A DNA stretch of 64,000 bases from the NCBI GenBank assembly GCA_039654915.1, contig CM077598.1, forward strand, positions 78,830,041 through 78,894,040, given 5' to 3'. The notes beneath the pieces were generated by a model. The model searched no databases. It worked only from the letters and a program-made list of their open reading frames with translations, and was not told the origin of the DNA. Each line of letters begins with the position of its first letter. Within the stretch, counting starts at the first letter, position 1. The stretch comes from Aquilaria yunnanensis. Lineage: Eukaryota; Streptophyta; Magnoliopsida; Malvales; Thymelaeaceae. The translations under genes were made by a program, and so were the position numbers. Positions 1 through 11,063 of the stretch are shown piece after piece.

Positions 1-1340
1 TCGGGTGTTCGAAAATTTTCATACCTACCTTTCGGTTGAGATCTCTCACTCAACTGTAGAGTCAAATCACAAAACTTGAACAGTTGATGTGTTCAGGCTC
101 TCTATGGTACCCACACAAGCCTCTCGGGATCACCACGCTTCCACCACGTCTCAGCAGATGTGTTTCTCTTGCGCTCGCAGTGCTAGCTTGCGTCCTCCAA
201 GGAATTGCAAGAGAAGAGTGTGGCTGTCCTTTTTGGAGGCTAGGGCAAGGAGACCTGCGAATTTCTCACTAGAACTTGTATTTATAATGAGACTCAACTT
301 CCAAGTGTAATAGGTTTCAAAGCCCTAATCTAATTAGGCTTTAATTTCGGGCTTAATAATGGCTCAACTCTTGGGCCCATTATTAATACGAAATTAAAGT
401 CAAACCATAACGCAAATAATTAGCCCATGCACTCTAATGATCCAAATAGCTCTATGTGTGTGACCCAATAGGCTCTTATCACGTTGGCAATGATCATAAA
501 TCACATTTATGATCATAAGCAATGAGCGGTGTCTAGCAACACATCATTCCCACCCAAGTGACAAGATTGTCAATGATTAGACTAAACCTTTATGATCATC
601 ACCGATATATGCCATTGTCCCTTTTTCCAAGATATCAAGACTAAGCCCGAGCCATGGAATGTGTCACTCTCGTATAGCCCAATCTTTTGTTTCTTGATTA
701 CCGAGTAGACCAACTTAAATTGATGACATTGATATCGTATATCAACTCATCTGAGCATGGCCATGCATTTTCTAAGTCTCACTCTATCAAGGAGCCCGAA
801 GATATCACTCCCGTTACATAGGAGGGACAAATCCCATCTTGATCATACAAATCCCTCCGCATGATATGTGACATACCCAATGACCTCCTTCAAGTCCACT
901 CAGTTACGAGCAACAAAGGAAAGTATCAAAGTAAGTGACTCACATGTAGGGAACGTTGATGATCTTAGGTCGAAGGACTACATATACCATGATCACTATG
1001 AGAATCACTTATGACACTCATATGATGATCCATGTAGTGTTCTCTTGGTGGGTCGGTCCAGTACACAAGTTCTCCAACTTGTACCCATATGTAGACTACA
1101 TATCTCATATTAGTCTCCACATATGCTAGTCGTTATGTATTATTGCAATGCGCTCCACAATAATACTAGACTAGGGACATTTAAGAATATCATTATTCTA
1201 GGGTTACAATTATTTTTGTTAAGTTACGCAGAAACAAAACAACAAACATAGTTGCTGGATTAATGCCTTAATAAAATATCATGACTCAATGTGCAAAATT
1301 ACAATCATCTCATGATTGGCTTTTGGGTACAACACTAACA
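1..1340 (-). repeat. Copia-family LTR (copy 1), cut by window start
   Basis: Near-identical over its whole length to the LTRs of Cop1 (47883-49297) and to the solo copies at 11485-12900 and 33590-35005, so it belongs to the same family. About 75 bp are missing at the left because the window begins inside it. On the minus strand the LTR starts TGTTAGTG-like at 1340. It lies directly against TatA LTR sequence, with no polypurine tract to its right, so it is either a solo LTR or the 5' LTR of an element whose body lies left of the window. The reverse-strand TATA box, U3 palindrome (490-516) and small antisense frame (89-310) seen in other copies are present. Confidence 0.9.
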
Positions 1341-1878
1341 AAGGATACTTCTTGTTCTTGACCTGGGAGCCTCCGTCGAGTATTTATAGGAGGCCAGGAC
1401 GAGGAGGCCATTATGGTTAGCCTGAGTAAATCATGACACGTGTTCGGCCGGATTTGGACCGAACTTTCCGGGAGAGGTGTCTATAGCTGGCCATAGGTGG
1501 TTATGCCCAAAGGATAGGGGCATGTGTGAGGTTTCTATTAGAGATCACCCAACCATATTTGCCATTTCTCCCTAAGACCCTCCAGGGATCTGAGACCCCT
1601 TTGGAGAAGGATTTCCCTCGAGGGTGACTGGAGAAAGCCCTTTGGATGCACAGACCATTTTCGGGAGGCATTTTTTCTGCTGAGGATGATAGACCTATGT
1701 TCCTAACATTGGTTATATACACTCCTGAGAATGGCAAAAAGACTTTTCTTGGAGTTGGTTGCATATATTTTCGAGGGTGGTGTAGATAGTTCTCCCAAAG
1801 TTAGTCGTATAAATTCCTGAGGGTGGTGACAGGTCTGCCAATAAAAAAGTCATGTGAGCAATAGCCCTTCGGCTATCA
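1341..1878 (-). repeat. TatA 3' LTR (5' part)
   Basis: Read on the minus strand it begins TGATAGCCGAAGGGC at 1878 and matches the TatC LTR (44589-45319), including the TATA region and the GAGGCTCCC stretch. It ends where the copia LTR abuts at 1340. The remaining roughly 200 bp of the LTR should lie left of that insertion, outside the window. Confidence 0.85.
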
Positions 1879-1897
1879 CGTGCCCCCTTCTAGGAGA
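1879..1897 (-). other. TatA polypurine tract
   Basis: On the minus strand CTCCTAGAAGGGGGCACG immediately precedes the TGATAGCC start of the 3' LTR. It is equivalent to the GAAGGGGGGCATG tract of TatB at 29920-29933. This is the expected plus-strand DNA priming site and fixes the element's orientation. Confidence 0.8.
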
Positions 1898-2653
1898 CCA
1901 AAGTTGTGTTTTCCATAATAATCATTTGAGAACATGTTTTTTGCCCAAAACAACTTCCCTGGGGCTATCCTTGGCGAAAGAAATTCCTTTTGCCAAGGTT
2001 GCCCCTTCGGCCTAACTAGTTTTTGGGTTTAGGGTCATTTTTTTTTGCCAATGTTGTACTCTTGGGATACTTTTGGATTTTCTTTGTTTGTGTTCCATTT
2101 CCCAAATTTACACCCTTGGTGAGGACATTTCTTCAAGCCAAATTATTCTTTTTGGTGAGGTCACATCTTCAGAATGTAAGGAGTTACTTTTTCCTTAGGG
2201 TTTTTATTCCTTCTGCAAATGGATCATCCTGTCCTTTAACCGATCAGTCGTGTCACCTCAGGTAATGCATCATGGGCTTACTAGATCAGAAGGCATGCCC
2301 TTGTTTCTCATGTCGTGTGACACATGTCATTAAGTCATTGGCTATTCTTCATGTCTGTTACATCGGTTACATCCCTTTGCTTGCAGAGGGTTATTATGGC
2401 GTCGCTTCACCTACGTTCTTTGGGCTATATTAAGCCATTTTTCCATAAAGCCTCCTCACTCATATGCCTTTACCTCTCTCTTGCTCTCTTAGCTTTCTTT
2501 TTCTTGTGATTGTGTCTTAGCGGCAGAGCAATTTTTGGCCACCATTTACAACGGTTTCCCTTTGTTCAGTAGGTTGGCACCTTCTGAAGTTGGTTTTTCT
2601 CTTTGATTCCTTTTCCATTAGCAATTCCAAGGATAAGGTCCTAGTTTCCTGAA
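1898..2653 (+). promoter_or_regulatory. Upstream region of the TatA antisense gene, TATA box at 2425-2434
   Basis: This 0.75 kb stretch has no supported coding region. It is homologous to the reverse complement of 61443-62240 in TatC, which lies in the same place between the antisense gene and the 3' LTR. A TATA-like box, ctatattaag, sits 220-230 bp before the ATG at 2654. TatC (61653-61659) and TatB (29418-29427) have a TATA-like box flanked by GGC/GCC at a comparable distance. I infer a Pol II promoter that fires away from the 3' LTR. Confidence 0.55.
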
Positions 2654-2938
2654 GATGTCTTCTTCACAAGCCGAAGTCTAATCCATTCTAAAGAGTTGCA
2701 ATCCATTCAACTCTCGTTTGAGCTATGCCACTTTATCCTATCTTGAAGGGTAGGTTTTGCTTTTTGCTCCATCCGGGTTTCAGGAGTAAGAAATTCACTT
2801 TTACCTTTGGCACCAAGGATAGTTGGTGAGGATGGCAGAAGAAGTACTTCTTCATGGGTTGGACAAGAAATGGAAGAACATGCCTATGAAGTGGGCTTCT
2901 AGGACCCTTGACATTGACGTGATGGATCCGTCGAAGCT
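2654..2938 (+). pseudogene. TatA antisense gene, 5' fragment
   Basis: The ATG at 2654 begins MSSSQAEV, the same start as the TatC copy at 61442 (MSSSQAEVQPIPESW). The copy is broken: a stop follows the V, a segment present in TatB and TatC that encodes most of the conserved N-terminal domain is deleted, and the DSW motif is followed by TGA (about 2822-2833). The reading continues to WASRTLDIDVMDPSKLL and is cut by the Tekay-like element at 2944. It resumes at 14885. The family resembles plant proteins annotated as putative gypsy-type transposon proteins (Pfam PF04195-like, from memory). Function unknown. Confidence 0.7.
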
Positions 2939-2943
2939 ACTTA

Positions 2944-5382
2944 TGTTATGGCCGTTCTAGTGGGAAGCATGTTTGAGGAAGGTAAAGTGTTCTAAATTGA
3001 GTTTAGAACCTTAATTCAAGTTTACATAGCAAGAATAGAGAAGTTTAGCAAAGTTCACTAAGTTCCGAGAAGAATAAAGCACTAAACAAAGTTCAGGGGC
3101 AAAATGATAATTTTGCATCCTGAATAGCTGGGACGAGTCTCGAGTGTTTTAAAATGGATTTTTATAACTTAACTTTCAACCTTAACTCAAACTTGAAAGA
3201 ATAAACAAGAGTTTAATCAAGAATCACTAAGTTACAAAGATGGGGGGCTAAATTGCATTAAACTTGAAACCTTGGTGACCTTGATGCTAAGTAGGGGTTT
3301 AAGAAGGGAAAGAGAAGGGGGAGGCTGCCATAACCACGTTTTCATCCTTCCCTCACTCATTTCTCTCTCAAATTAAGCTTGGAATCAAGTGATCTTGGTA
3401 TCAAGAGGTGCAATTCAAGGCGTATAAGCTTGGAGGAGCCAATTTCAAGCTTGAAACCATGATTTTGAAGCTTGGAAAGACATTTTTGCACTTCCCCTAT
3501 TTTTGAACGAGGTAAGAAATGTGATCTTGATTGAATTCATGTTTGTTAGTTAGTTTGAAGCTTGGGTTTTGGTTAGAGAATGAAGTTTTACTGATTAGTG
3601 CTTTGTTTTTGGATTGGAACTTGTGTAAAAATTTGGTGAGCTTGGTTGATTGAAAGCGAGCTTGATTCTTGCATGTTACTTGGAGTTAAGTTCAGGGAGA
3701 TATGTTTTCAAGTTCATTTAATGTCATTAAATTGAGTTTGCTTGAAGAATTTGAGTAGTTTTAGCTATGGCATTACCTAAAAGTTTTGGTTGAATTGTGG
3801 TGGACTAGAGGAATTGGGAGGATTGGATTGATGTTACAAGACATCATAGCTTAGCTTGTGATAGTTGGTTATGTTCTATGCAACATGTACTCTGAGTGTA
3901 TGAAATTCGGACGCATTCCATGCATGTTTGATATGTGTAGGAATCGTCCAAAGTTCATAGCAGCAAAATGCGCCAAATTCTGCATTTCTGCAGATTGGCG
4001 ACGCGTTGCCACTTACAGGTCGACCCTGGAGACGCGTCGCTAATTCAGAAAATTGTCACCGAATGTCCTTAACTGTGGCGACACGTCGCTACAGACAAAA
4101 ATGCTAAAGTTTTCATATTTTGCTAACTTGATCCAAGTGACACCTAAGGGGGTTCTTAGCCTGCCTAGGGGTCTAAGGATTCCGGGGGTATTCCAAGACT
4201 TTCAAAAGTCCCACAACATATAAGAGTTTCCTTGAGTTTTGTAGAGTTTTAAGGTTGCTTGTGCAACAAGCAAGGAAACTATGTTGCAAACAAACATAAC
4301 TAGCTACCACTAGCTCAGGTGAGAGGTTTAGAACCCTTGTCGGCCTAGTAGCCACGAGGTCGCAAGGCGAAACCTTGTTCATCTAGTCTACATTAAAGAG
4401 ACCTTGCGGCCTAGTCTACAAAGTTCCACCATAATTCCCCTGCATAACGACTATGGGAAGGCTACATGATTGCATCCGGTAAGCTTCGGTTGCTAGGAGC
4501 GGGTTAGTGATCAAAACTCCCTAGGCACGGAGTGATGCACCGTGAGGAGGACTAGTTTGAGGAGAGGTCTCAAAGGCCTAGTTATATGTGCATATAGTAG
4601 ACCCTCATGCTGTGTGAGCTCGCAGCAAGTTTACATATGTTCATCATATGTCCAGTCCTAGTAATTTTTTTGCAGGTACACTGAAGACCCCTTACTGAGA
4701 ATTGTCGAATTCTCACTCCCTAGTTATGTTATGCAGAGACTGAAGTTGCTGGACCGGCTAATCGTTGAGGATTATCGTGGTAGTGTTCTTTTGTGCACAC
4801 AGGTATGACATTTAAGAATCCTTGTGATTCTAGTCTACATGGTGTATTTAGTTGGCTTGTTGGTCAAGTAACAGTACTAACTAGTATCTTCCTTTGGCTG
4901 CAGAGCCTAGTAGCACTTGGAAAAGGACTTTGAAACTCACCACTGGGACGTGTATCCAAGGTGGGAGTTAAGTCAAAGAGTTCTCAGTAGAGGCTTGTAG
5001 TTATATAGTATTTTAGTTGCCTCTATAGTCTATGTTATGAGGAGTCCTTGACTCTAGGATTGCTCTTGGGTGAGGGCATTAGTCTACCTTATGCATGAAT
5101 GTTCTCATGAGTTGTTATGTGTAGTAAACTCACACAAATGTTGATTTTATTTGCTTTGGCTATTTGTATTTATTTTGTGTAGAAAATTTCTCGGCTGAGT
5201 TAATGTTTTATGGTTTTAATAAACCAAGACAAAGCATGAAGAGCATGCATATTGCATATTCTAGGATAATCAACTAGTATCATGGGATTTAATCCGCACA
5301 CATACACAACTAGCCAATTGCAATCCACTGTGAGACCACCTCGCACAGGGCTTCCTAGGCAGGGGCACGGGCGGGCATGTCA
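2944..5382 (+). repeat. 5' LTR of the Tekay-like element
   Basis: 2439 bp, starting TGTTATGGCC and ending GGGCATGTCA. It pairs with the 3' LTR at 11012-14879, which is 2447 bp once the nested copia LTR and one target duplication are removed. The two differ at a few percent of sites by eye. A cluster of GCGACGCGT-type motifs at about 3995-4100 is CpG-rich here and mostly CpG-decayed in the 3' copy. No supported gene lies inside it. Confidence 0.92.
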
Positions 5383-5387
5383 ATTTT

Positions 5388-5399
5388 TGGTATAAGAGC
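5388..5399 (+). other. Primer-binding site (initiator Met tRNA type)
   Basis: TGGTATAAGAGC follows the LTR end by 5 bp. It matches the usual plant initiator-Met primer site TGGTATCAGAGC with one mismatch. Confidence 0.75.
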
Positions 5400-5522
5400 T
5401 TAGGACACATTTCATAGATATTGGAGGGCAAGACGGAGATCTAGTTTGGAAATTCCAAGTGCTAGGAAGTTAGTACTGACCAACATTTGGGGAATGTTGT
5501 CTGCCTGTGGTTGCAGGTTGCT

Positions 5523-7654
5523 ATGGTTGACACTAGGTTAGGAGCTTCAAGGGGAACTAGGGAACCTGGTGAGGGTTCTAGTGAGCCAGTTGTGGCAAGG
5601 CTGGATGAGATATCTAGGGTATTACAGGGGTTGACAATGATGCCCTTCAGCATCTCCTTCATGTGTCATGGTGAAGGCTGCAGGGGCTTATGGAAATGGA
5701 GAAAGGTCCGGGACGAACGTACTCTGAGAAGATCACCTGAAAGTCACAGGAAGCAAGGGTTAGGAGGTCCCCGGAGTGTTTTTTCGGGGAGGAGCCTCGA
5801 ACGCCCAAGTGAGTATTTTGGAGGTAGTGAGATGATTTAAAGAGTAAAGGAGTATCTTATCTCAAGTAATGTCCCCCCCCTTTACCTGGGATAATTACCA
5901 AGTATTTATGGAGGGGCAAACAGTAATAGTCCTTCTCATGTGGCCGGCCCAGATCGTGACACGTGTTCGGTGGGATGCGTTCCACGTCTTTTGGGCAACC
6001 AGGGACTCCTAGCAGGACATGGGCCTCTGAGCTAGGAGTCTAGTCAACCCGAGAGTGATGTGCTAGGGTGTCCCTGCAAATGGCGTGTCAGGACATGTCC
6101 GGGACAGATTATCGGGGATGTGTCAGAGGCTCCTTAAATGCTTATGTCGTACTCCCAAGGTCCCTTTTGGTAGAGGAGGCCTCTTCGGAGAACTTGTCCT
6201 CCGAGGTCTCTTTAGTATCACAGGAGTATATTTCCTGAGGGTGACCTTTCTTGGCGGCACCCCCACTTCTGAGGATGGCTTACTTGTTCTCCCGAGGTTG
6301 GTACTATTGTTTTCAGGAATGGAGAAATGCCAAGGCTGGATTTTGGGAGGTCGGGCATCCTTCTTTCCGTGGTAGGTGGTTTCCCTTCCGAGGTTGGTGC
6401 TTTGTCTGAGCCAGTGGGTTCGAAGGGTGATCGGTACCTTGGCTATCACAGACTATGGCCCAAGTGGCATAGGGTATGAACACCCTTGTGACAGAGATGT
6501 TCAGGGATTATGAGGATAGAGATGTTGTCCAAAAGGAGAATGACGCACAACTGGATCAGGAACGGCATGCTAAGCAACAGCAAGCACCTAGGGCTCATGA
6601 ACGCATAAATCATGTTCATGAAGAGGAAGAAGAACCAGAGGTGATGGAGGCTCCAAGGAGGGGAGACACTCCACATCAGATGAGATTATTGGAGAAATTT
6701 AAGACTGTTGATCCATCGAGCTTTGATGGGATAAGTGATCCCGATAGAGCAGAGGATTGGTTGTCCAGAATGAATAGACTTTTCACTTGTGGTGGTTATG
6801 AGTCAGAGCAGAAGATGATTCTAGTGCCTTTCTTTCTAAGAGGAAGGGCTAGTCTATGGTAGGATGATGTGATGGAGTTGTTGAGGGAAAGTAATGGCAC
6901 TTGCCTAGAGCACAAGAAGAAGGTGCTCCAGTGGTCAGACTTTGAAAAGAAGTTCAGACAGGAATACATTAGTGAAGCTACACAGGATCAGAGGGGGATT
7001 CAGTTTGAGAATTTTTCATAGGGAGAGATGTCTGTGCGGGAGTATGAGCAGCGCTACAATTCTCTTATCCGGTATGCTCCATACTTGATGGGCAATGATG
7101 AGTTGAAGGCTAAGAAGTTGTTCAAGGGTTGAAACCTGTACTCAGGAGGTATATGGTGACAGTGGATATCAGGAGCTATCGCCAGGTGGTTCAGAAGGCG
7201 TTGGCCTTAGAAAGAGAATTTGAGGATTCGAGGGCACCTAGCAAAAAGGTGGAGGTGGGACCCAGCCAACCTAGGAAAGAGTGCTGGGAAGTGACCAATG
7301 GTGGAAAACCAAGATCCATTGAAGAGAAGGAAGACAGGCTTATGTCCTAGATGCAGACGGTTTCATGGTGGAAGACCATGTACTCTGGGGACAGATGTTT
7401 GCAATATCTGTTGTCAGAGAGGACATTGGGCGAGGCAATGCCCAAGAGCTCGACCGATGTCAGGTCCGCCCCAAAATTTACCCCCTGTACCCCTTGCCAT
7501 AGGTAATCGGCTTGGTGTAGCCGCAGCAGCAGTTGAATCGAGGGTTTTTGCCCTGACGAGTCAGGTGACCAGAGAACTAGCCGCCATTCAAGGTAATTTT
7601 ACTTTTCAGATAGTGTTACAGTGCTATTCGATACTGGAGCTACTCTTTCAGTGA
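5523..7654 (+). pseudogene. gag: gag of the Tekay-like element, broken and interrupted
   Basis: The ATG at 5523 opens MVDTRLGASRG. The frame runs to 5637, where a Tat-type solo LTR (5638-6450) is inserted, and resumes at about 6456. The capsid core is recognisable (residues like FDGISDPDRAEDWLSRM near 6720-6770), then a stop at about 6860 and another near 7019. A one-base change near 7130 shifts the frame, which shifts back by about 7300. A CCHC zinc knuckle, CNICCQRGHWARQC, lies at 7400-7441. Gag would form the capsid and bind element RNA. The protease that follows is in a different frame from the knuckle, so at least one more indel is present. Confidence 0.88.
5638..6450 (-). repeat. Tat-type solo LTR inside the Tekay-like gag
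   Basis: The plus strand runs TGATGCCC...GGCTATCACA, the reverse complement of a Tat LTR. It shares with the TatB LTR the block GGAGGTCCCCGGxGTGTTTTTCGGGG (5770-5800), ACACGTGTTCGGT (5960) and the terminal GGCTATCA. The flanks give an imperfect duplication gacaa (5633-5637) / gacta (6451-6455). If the LTR ends at 6448 instead, no duplication is seen. There is no internal region, so it is a solo LTR. It includes a run of nine C at 5872. It is a different subfamily from the TatB LTRs. Confidence 0.8.
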
Positions 7655-10520
7655 TATCTTCTGCCTTGGTAGATAAGTTTAAATTGCAGTGAGAAATCTC
7701 GGGTGAGTTGAGACTGATGAGGACTGCAGGGAGGGGTTTTATTGTGACCAATGAAGTGGTTACTAGGTATCCCTTGCAGTTAGGCGACCATGATTTCTGT
7801 TGTGAGTTATGGGTGATAGAATTGAGGTCTTATGCCCTAGTGTTGGGAATGGATTGGCTAAGTAAGCATAATGCACAAATTGACTGTGCGAATCACTCAG
7901 TCGACATTACTGATGCTCAGGGAGCTAGAATGACTTGCATAGGAAGATTGGCATCTAGTGCTAAGAGTTTACACCTTAGACTTATGAATACCATCCCCAT
8001 AGTTGGAGAAGAAGAGTATTATTCATTGAATGGCCACTCTGTAGAGGAAGAACTTGAAAAGATTCCAGTAGCCAATCAGTTTCCTGAAGTGTTTCCAATA
8101 GAGTTACCTGGGTTACCACCTAAGAGGGATACTGAGTTTGCAATCCATCTGCAACTAGGGGTTGAACCTATTTCAGTACCACCTTATAGGATGTCAGCTC
8201 CTGAGATGGATGAGTTAAAGAAGCAGTTGGAGGAACTGCTAGAGAAAGGCCTTATAAAAGCTAGTGTGTCACCGTGTGGAGGTCCGGTGTTATTTGTGAA
8301 GAAGAAAGATGGAACTTTTAGATTGTGCATCGACTATAGAAAGTTGAATGCAGTGACAATCAAGAATAAGTATCCACTTCCTAGAATTGATGATCTGTTC
8401 GGCAGGCTTAGGGGAGCGAAAGTGTTTTCTATAATTGATCTTCGGTCTGGGTATTTTTTTTTTAGAGTTAAGGAGGAAGATATCCCAAAAACTACTTTCA
8501 AGACGAGGTATGGACATTATGAATATACAGTTATGTCGTTTGGTGTGACAAATGCTCCAGCAGTATTTATGGAAGCCACGAATCGGATCTTTAAGCCATT
8601 TCTGGATCAGTTTGTTGAGGTTTTCATCAATGATATTTTGGTATATTCACAGTCTACATCAAAGCATGAGAAGCACCTTAGAATAGTTTTGAAAGTGCTG
8701 AAGGATAATCAGTACTATGCAAAGTTGTCTAAGTGTAAGTTTTGGTCCGAGAGGATTCAGTTTTTGGGGCACATCATCAGTGCTCAGGGTTTGTCAGTTG
8801 ATCCTGAAAAAGTTCAAGTTGTAGTTGAATGGAAGAGACCAACTACAGTTATTGAGGTCAGGAGTTTCTTGGGCTTGGCAGGTTACTACAGACGCTTTAT
8901 AGAGAATTTCTCTGTGATAGCTACACCGTTGACAGCCTTGACTAAAAAGACTCAGAAGTTTGAGTGGACACCGAAGTGTGAAGAAGCTTATATGGAGTTG
9001 AAGGAGAGATTGAGTAGCGCACCTATACTTGTTTTGCCAGATCCGATCAGAGCTTTTATAGTTTATACTGATGCATCTGGTTCTGGTTTAGGATGTGTGT
9101 TGATGCAGGACAGTCAGGTGATTGCTTATGGTTTAAGACAGCTGAGGCCTAATGAGTTGAACTATCCTGTTCATGATCTTGAGCTTGCAGCAATTATTTT
9201 TGCATTGAAGCTATGGAGGCATTACTTGATGGGGAGGTTGTTCAGAATATTCACCGATCGTAAGAGTTTGAAGTATCTGTTTACACAGAAGGATCTGAAC
9301 ATGAGGCAGCGGCAATGGATTGAATACATCAAGGATTACGATTGCTCGATTGAGCACTGTGCTGGTAAGGGAAATGTGGTAGCAGATGCATTGAGCCAGA
9401 AGTACACAGGAGTAATCTTATCTAAGGATCAGGCTACAGACTCCTCTGAAGGAGTATTGAAGGACTGTTTCTTAGCTTTGCATGAATTATGGAAAAGTCA
9501 ACAAAAATCCCTAGTCTACGTTTTGGAAGTGCAGTCAGCTTGGTTAATCAGAGTTAAAGAAGCTCAGATGAAAGACCCATTATTGAAGAAGATTTCAGGA
9601 GAAGCGAAGCTTGGCACTATAAGGAAGGAAATTAGATACAAGGATGAAATACTATATTATGGAGATCATCTCTATGTACTGAATGTGAATGGACTTAGGC
9701 AACAAGTCTTACAGGAGGCACATAGTAGCATTTTGAATATCCACCCTAGTGTTAGTAAGATGTATCAAGATCTAAAGACACATTTTTGGTGGCCAGAATT
9801 GAAAAGGGACGTAGGAGGACATGTGGCAAAGTGTCTGCCATGCTAGATGGTTAAAGCTGAATATTAGAAACCAGTCGGCACACTTTAGAGTTTACCTCTA
9901 CCAGTGAGGAAGTGGGGATCTGTTACTATGGATTTCCTAGTGGGGTTACCGAATACCCGGAGTCAGCATGATGCTATATGGGTAGTAGTTGATAGACTAA
10001 CGAAGTCAACACATTTCATACCTATCAGAATCACTTATACATTGGAGAAGTTGGCTTAGTTGTATCTCAAAGAGATTGTGAGACTCCATGGGATACCGGA
10101 TCAAATTATATCTGACAGAGATCCTCTATTCACATCATGATTTTGGAATGCTTTTCAAGAAGCATTGGGAAGCAAAGTTAGTCTTCGTACTATTTTCATC
10201 CTTAGACTGATGGGCAATCTGAGAGAGTGATTCAGACTTTGGAGGATATGTTACGAATGTGTGCTACTGATTTCAAAGGTGATTGGGATCAGCATCTACC
10301 ACTGATCGAGTTTGCTTATAATAATAGTCATAAAACTGCTATTGGAATGGCACCATATAAGGCTTTGTATAGGAGGTGATGTATGACACCTCATTGTTGC
10401 GCAGATCCTACAGATAAGGTAGTTATTGGACTTGAAATCATAGCTAACACTACAGCTAAGATCAAGTTAATTTAGAAGCGAATTAGAGCAGCCAATGATA
10501 GGCAGACCAAGTATGCAAAT
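7612..10520 (+). pseudogene. pol: pol of the Tekay-like element: protease, RT, RNase H, integrase
   Basis: The protease motif LFDTGATLSVIS opens at 7627 in the same frame as the long frame at 7708-9846, separated by TGA at 7690. The RT domain runs from about 8160 to 8900: conserved [12 protein letters not shown], but the active site usually written YVDD reads F-I-N-D at 8623-8634, so one catalytic Asp is Asn. A T-run at about 8452-8463 replaces the usual HQ after SGY with FFF. RNase H ([29 protein letters not shown]) spans about 9060-9400. The integrase zinc domain ends CLPC then TAG at 9844. The integrase core continues with stops and frame changes (MDFLVGLPN about 9930, SDRDPLF about 10110). 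Confidence 0.93.
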
Positions 10521-11063
10521 TTGAGAAGAAGAGACTTGAGTTTTGAAGTTGGGGACAAGGTACTTCTGAAAGTGTCGCCCATGAAAGGAGTTAGCCGTTT
10601 TGGGCAAATGGGCAAGTTAGCTTCTAGGTATATTGGACCCTATGAAATATTGGAGAAGATTGGGAAAGTTGCTTATCAGTTAGCATTACCACCTAGCCTA
10701 TCCCAAGTGCATAACGTGTTTTACGTTAGTCTACTCAGAAAATGCACAGTGGAACCAGGACAGGTAGTTAATCCTTCAGTGATACCCATTCAAGAAGACT
10801 TGACCTACGAAGAGAAACCCATTCAGATACTTGATAGGCAAGTCAAGAAATTGTGGACTAAGTGGATTTTGATGGTTAAGATCCTTTGGTCTAACCATAG
10901 TGAGGAGGAAGCTAGCTGGGAGACAAAGCAGGATATGCTGAAAAGATATCCTAGTATTTTTCTGAAGTTGCAGCAGAATTTGGGGGACCAAATTCAAGAA
11001 GGAGGGGAGAATGTTATGGCCCTTCTAGTGGGAAGCATGTTTGAGGAAGTTAAAGTGTTCTAA
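10521..11063 (+). pseudogene. pol: Integrase C-terminus and chromodomain of the Tekay-like element
   Basis: The open frame carries the GPY/F region (SRYIGPYEILEKIGKVAYQL), then VHNVFYVSLLRK. A chromodomain follows, with EEKPIQILDRQVKKL, VKILWSNHS and EEASWETKQDM, the usual order for plant chromoviral integrases. Chromodomains of this type are thought to steer integration to heterochromatin. The frame does not stop before the polypurine tract (about 11001-11011) and runs 50 bp into the 3' LTR, which may be a lost stop codon. The upstream part of the integrase is in other frames, so this is a fragment and not a separate gene. Confidence 0.9.

Noticed and set aside
5487..5840. 117-codon frame as a complete protein
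   Set aside because: Only the first part (from 5523) is gag; after 5637 it reads into the inserted solo LTR.
5870..5880. C-run as a G-quadruplex or sequencing gap
   Set aside because: A single homopolymer of nine C, with no second and third G-tract nearby to support a quadruplex.
6085..6375. Frames on both strands at 6085-6449
   Set aside because: They lie within the solo Tat LTR and share no motif with known proteins.
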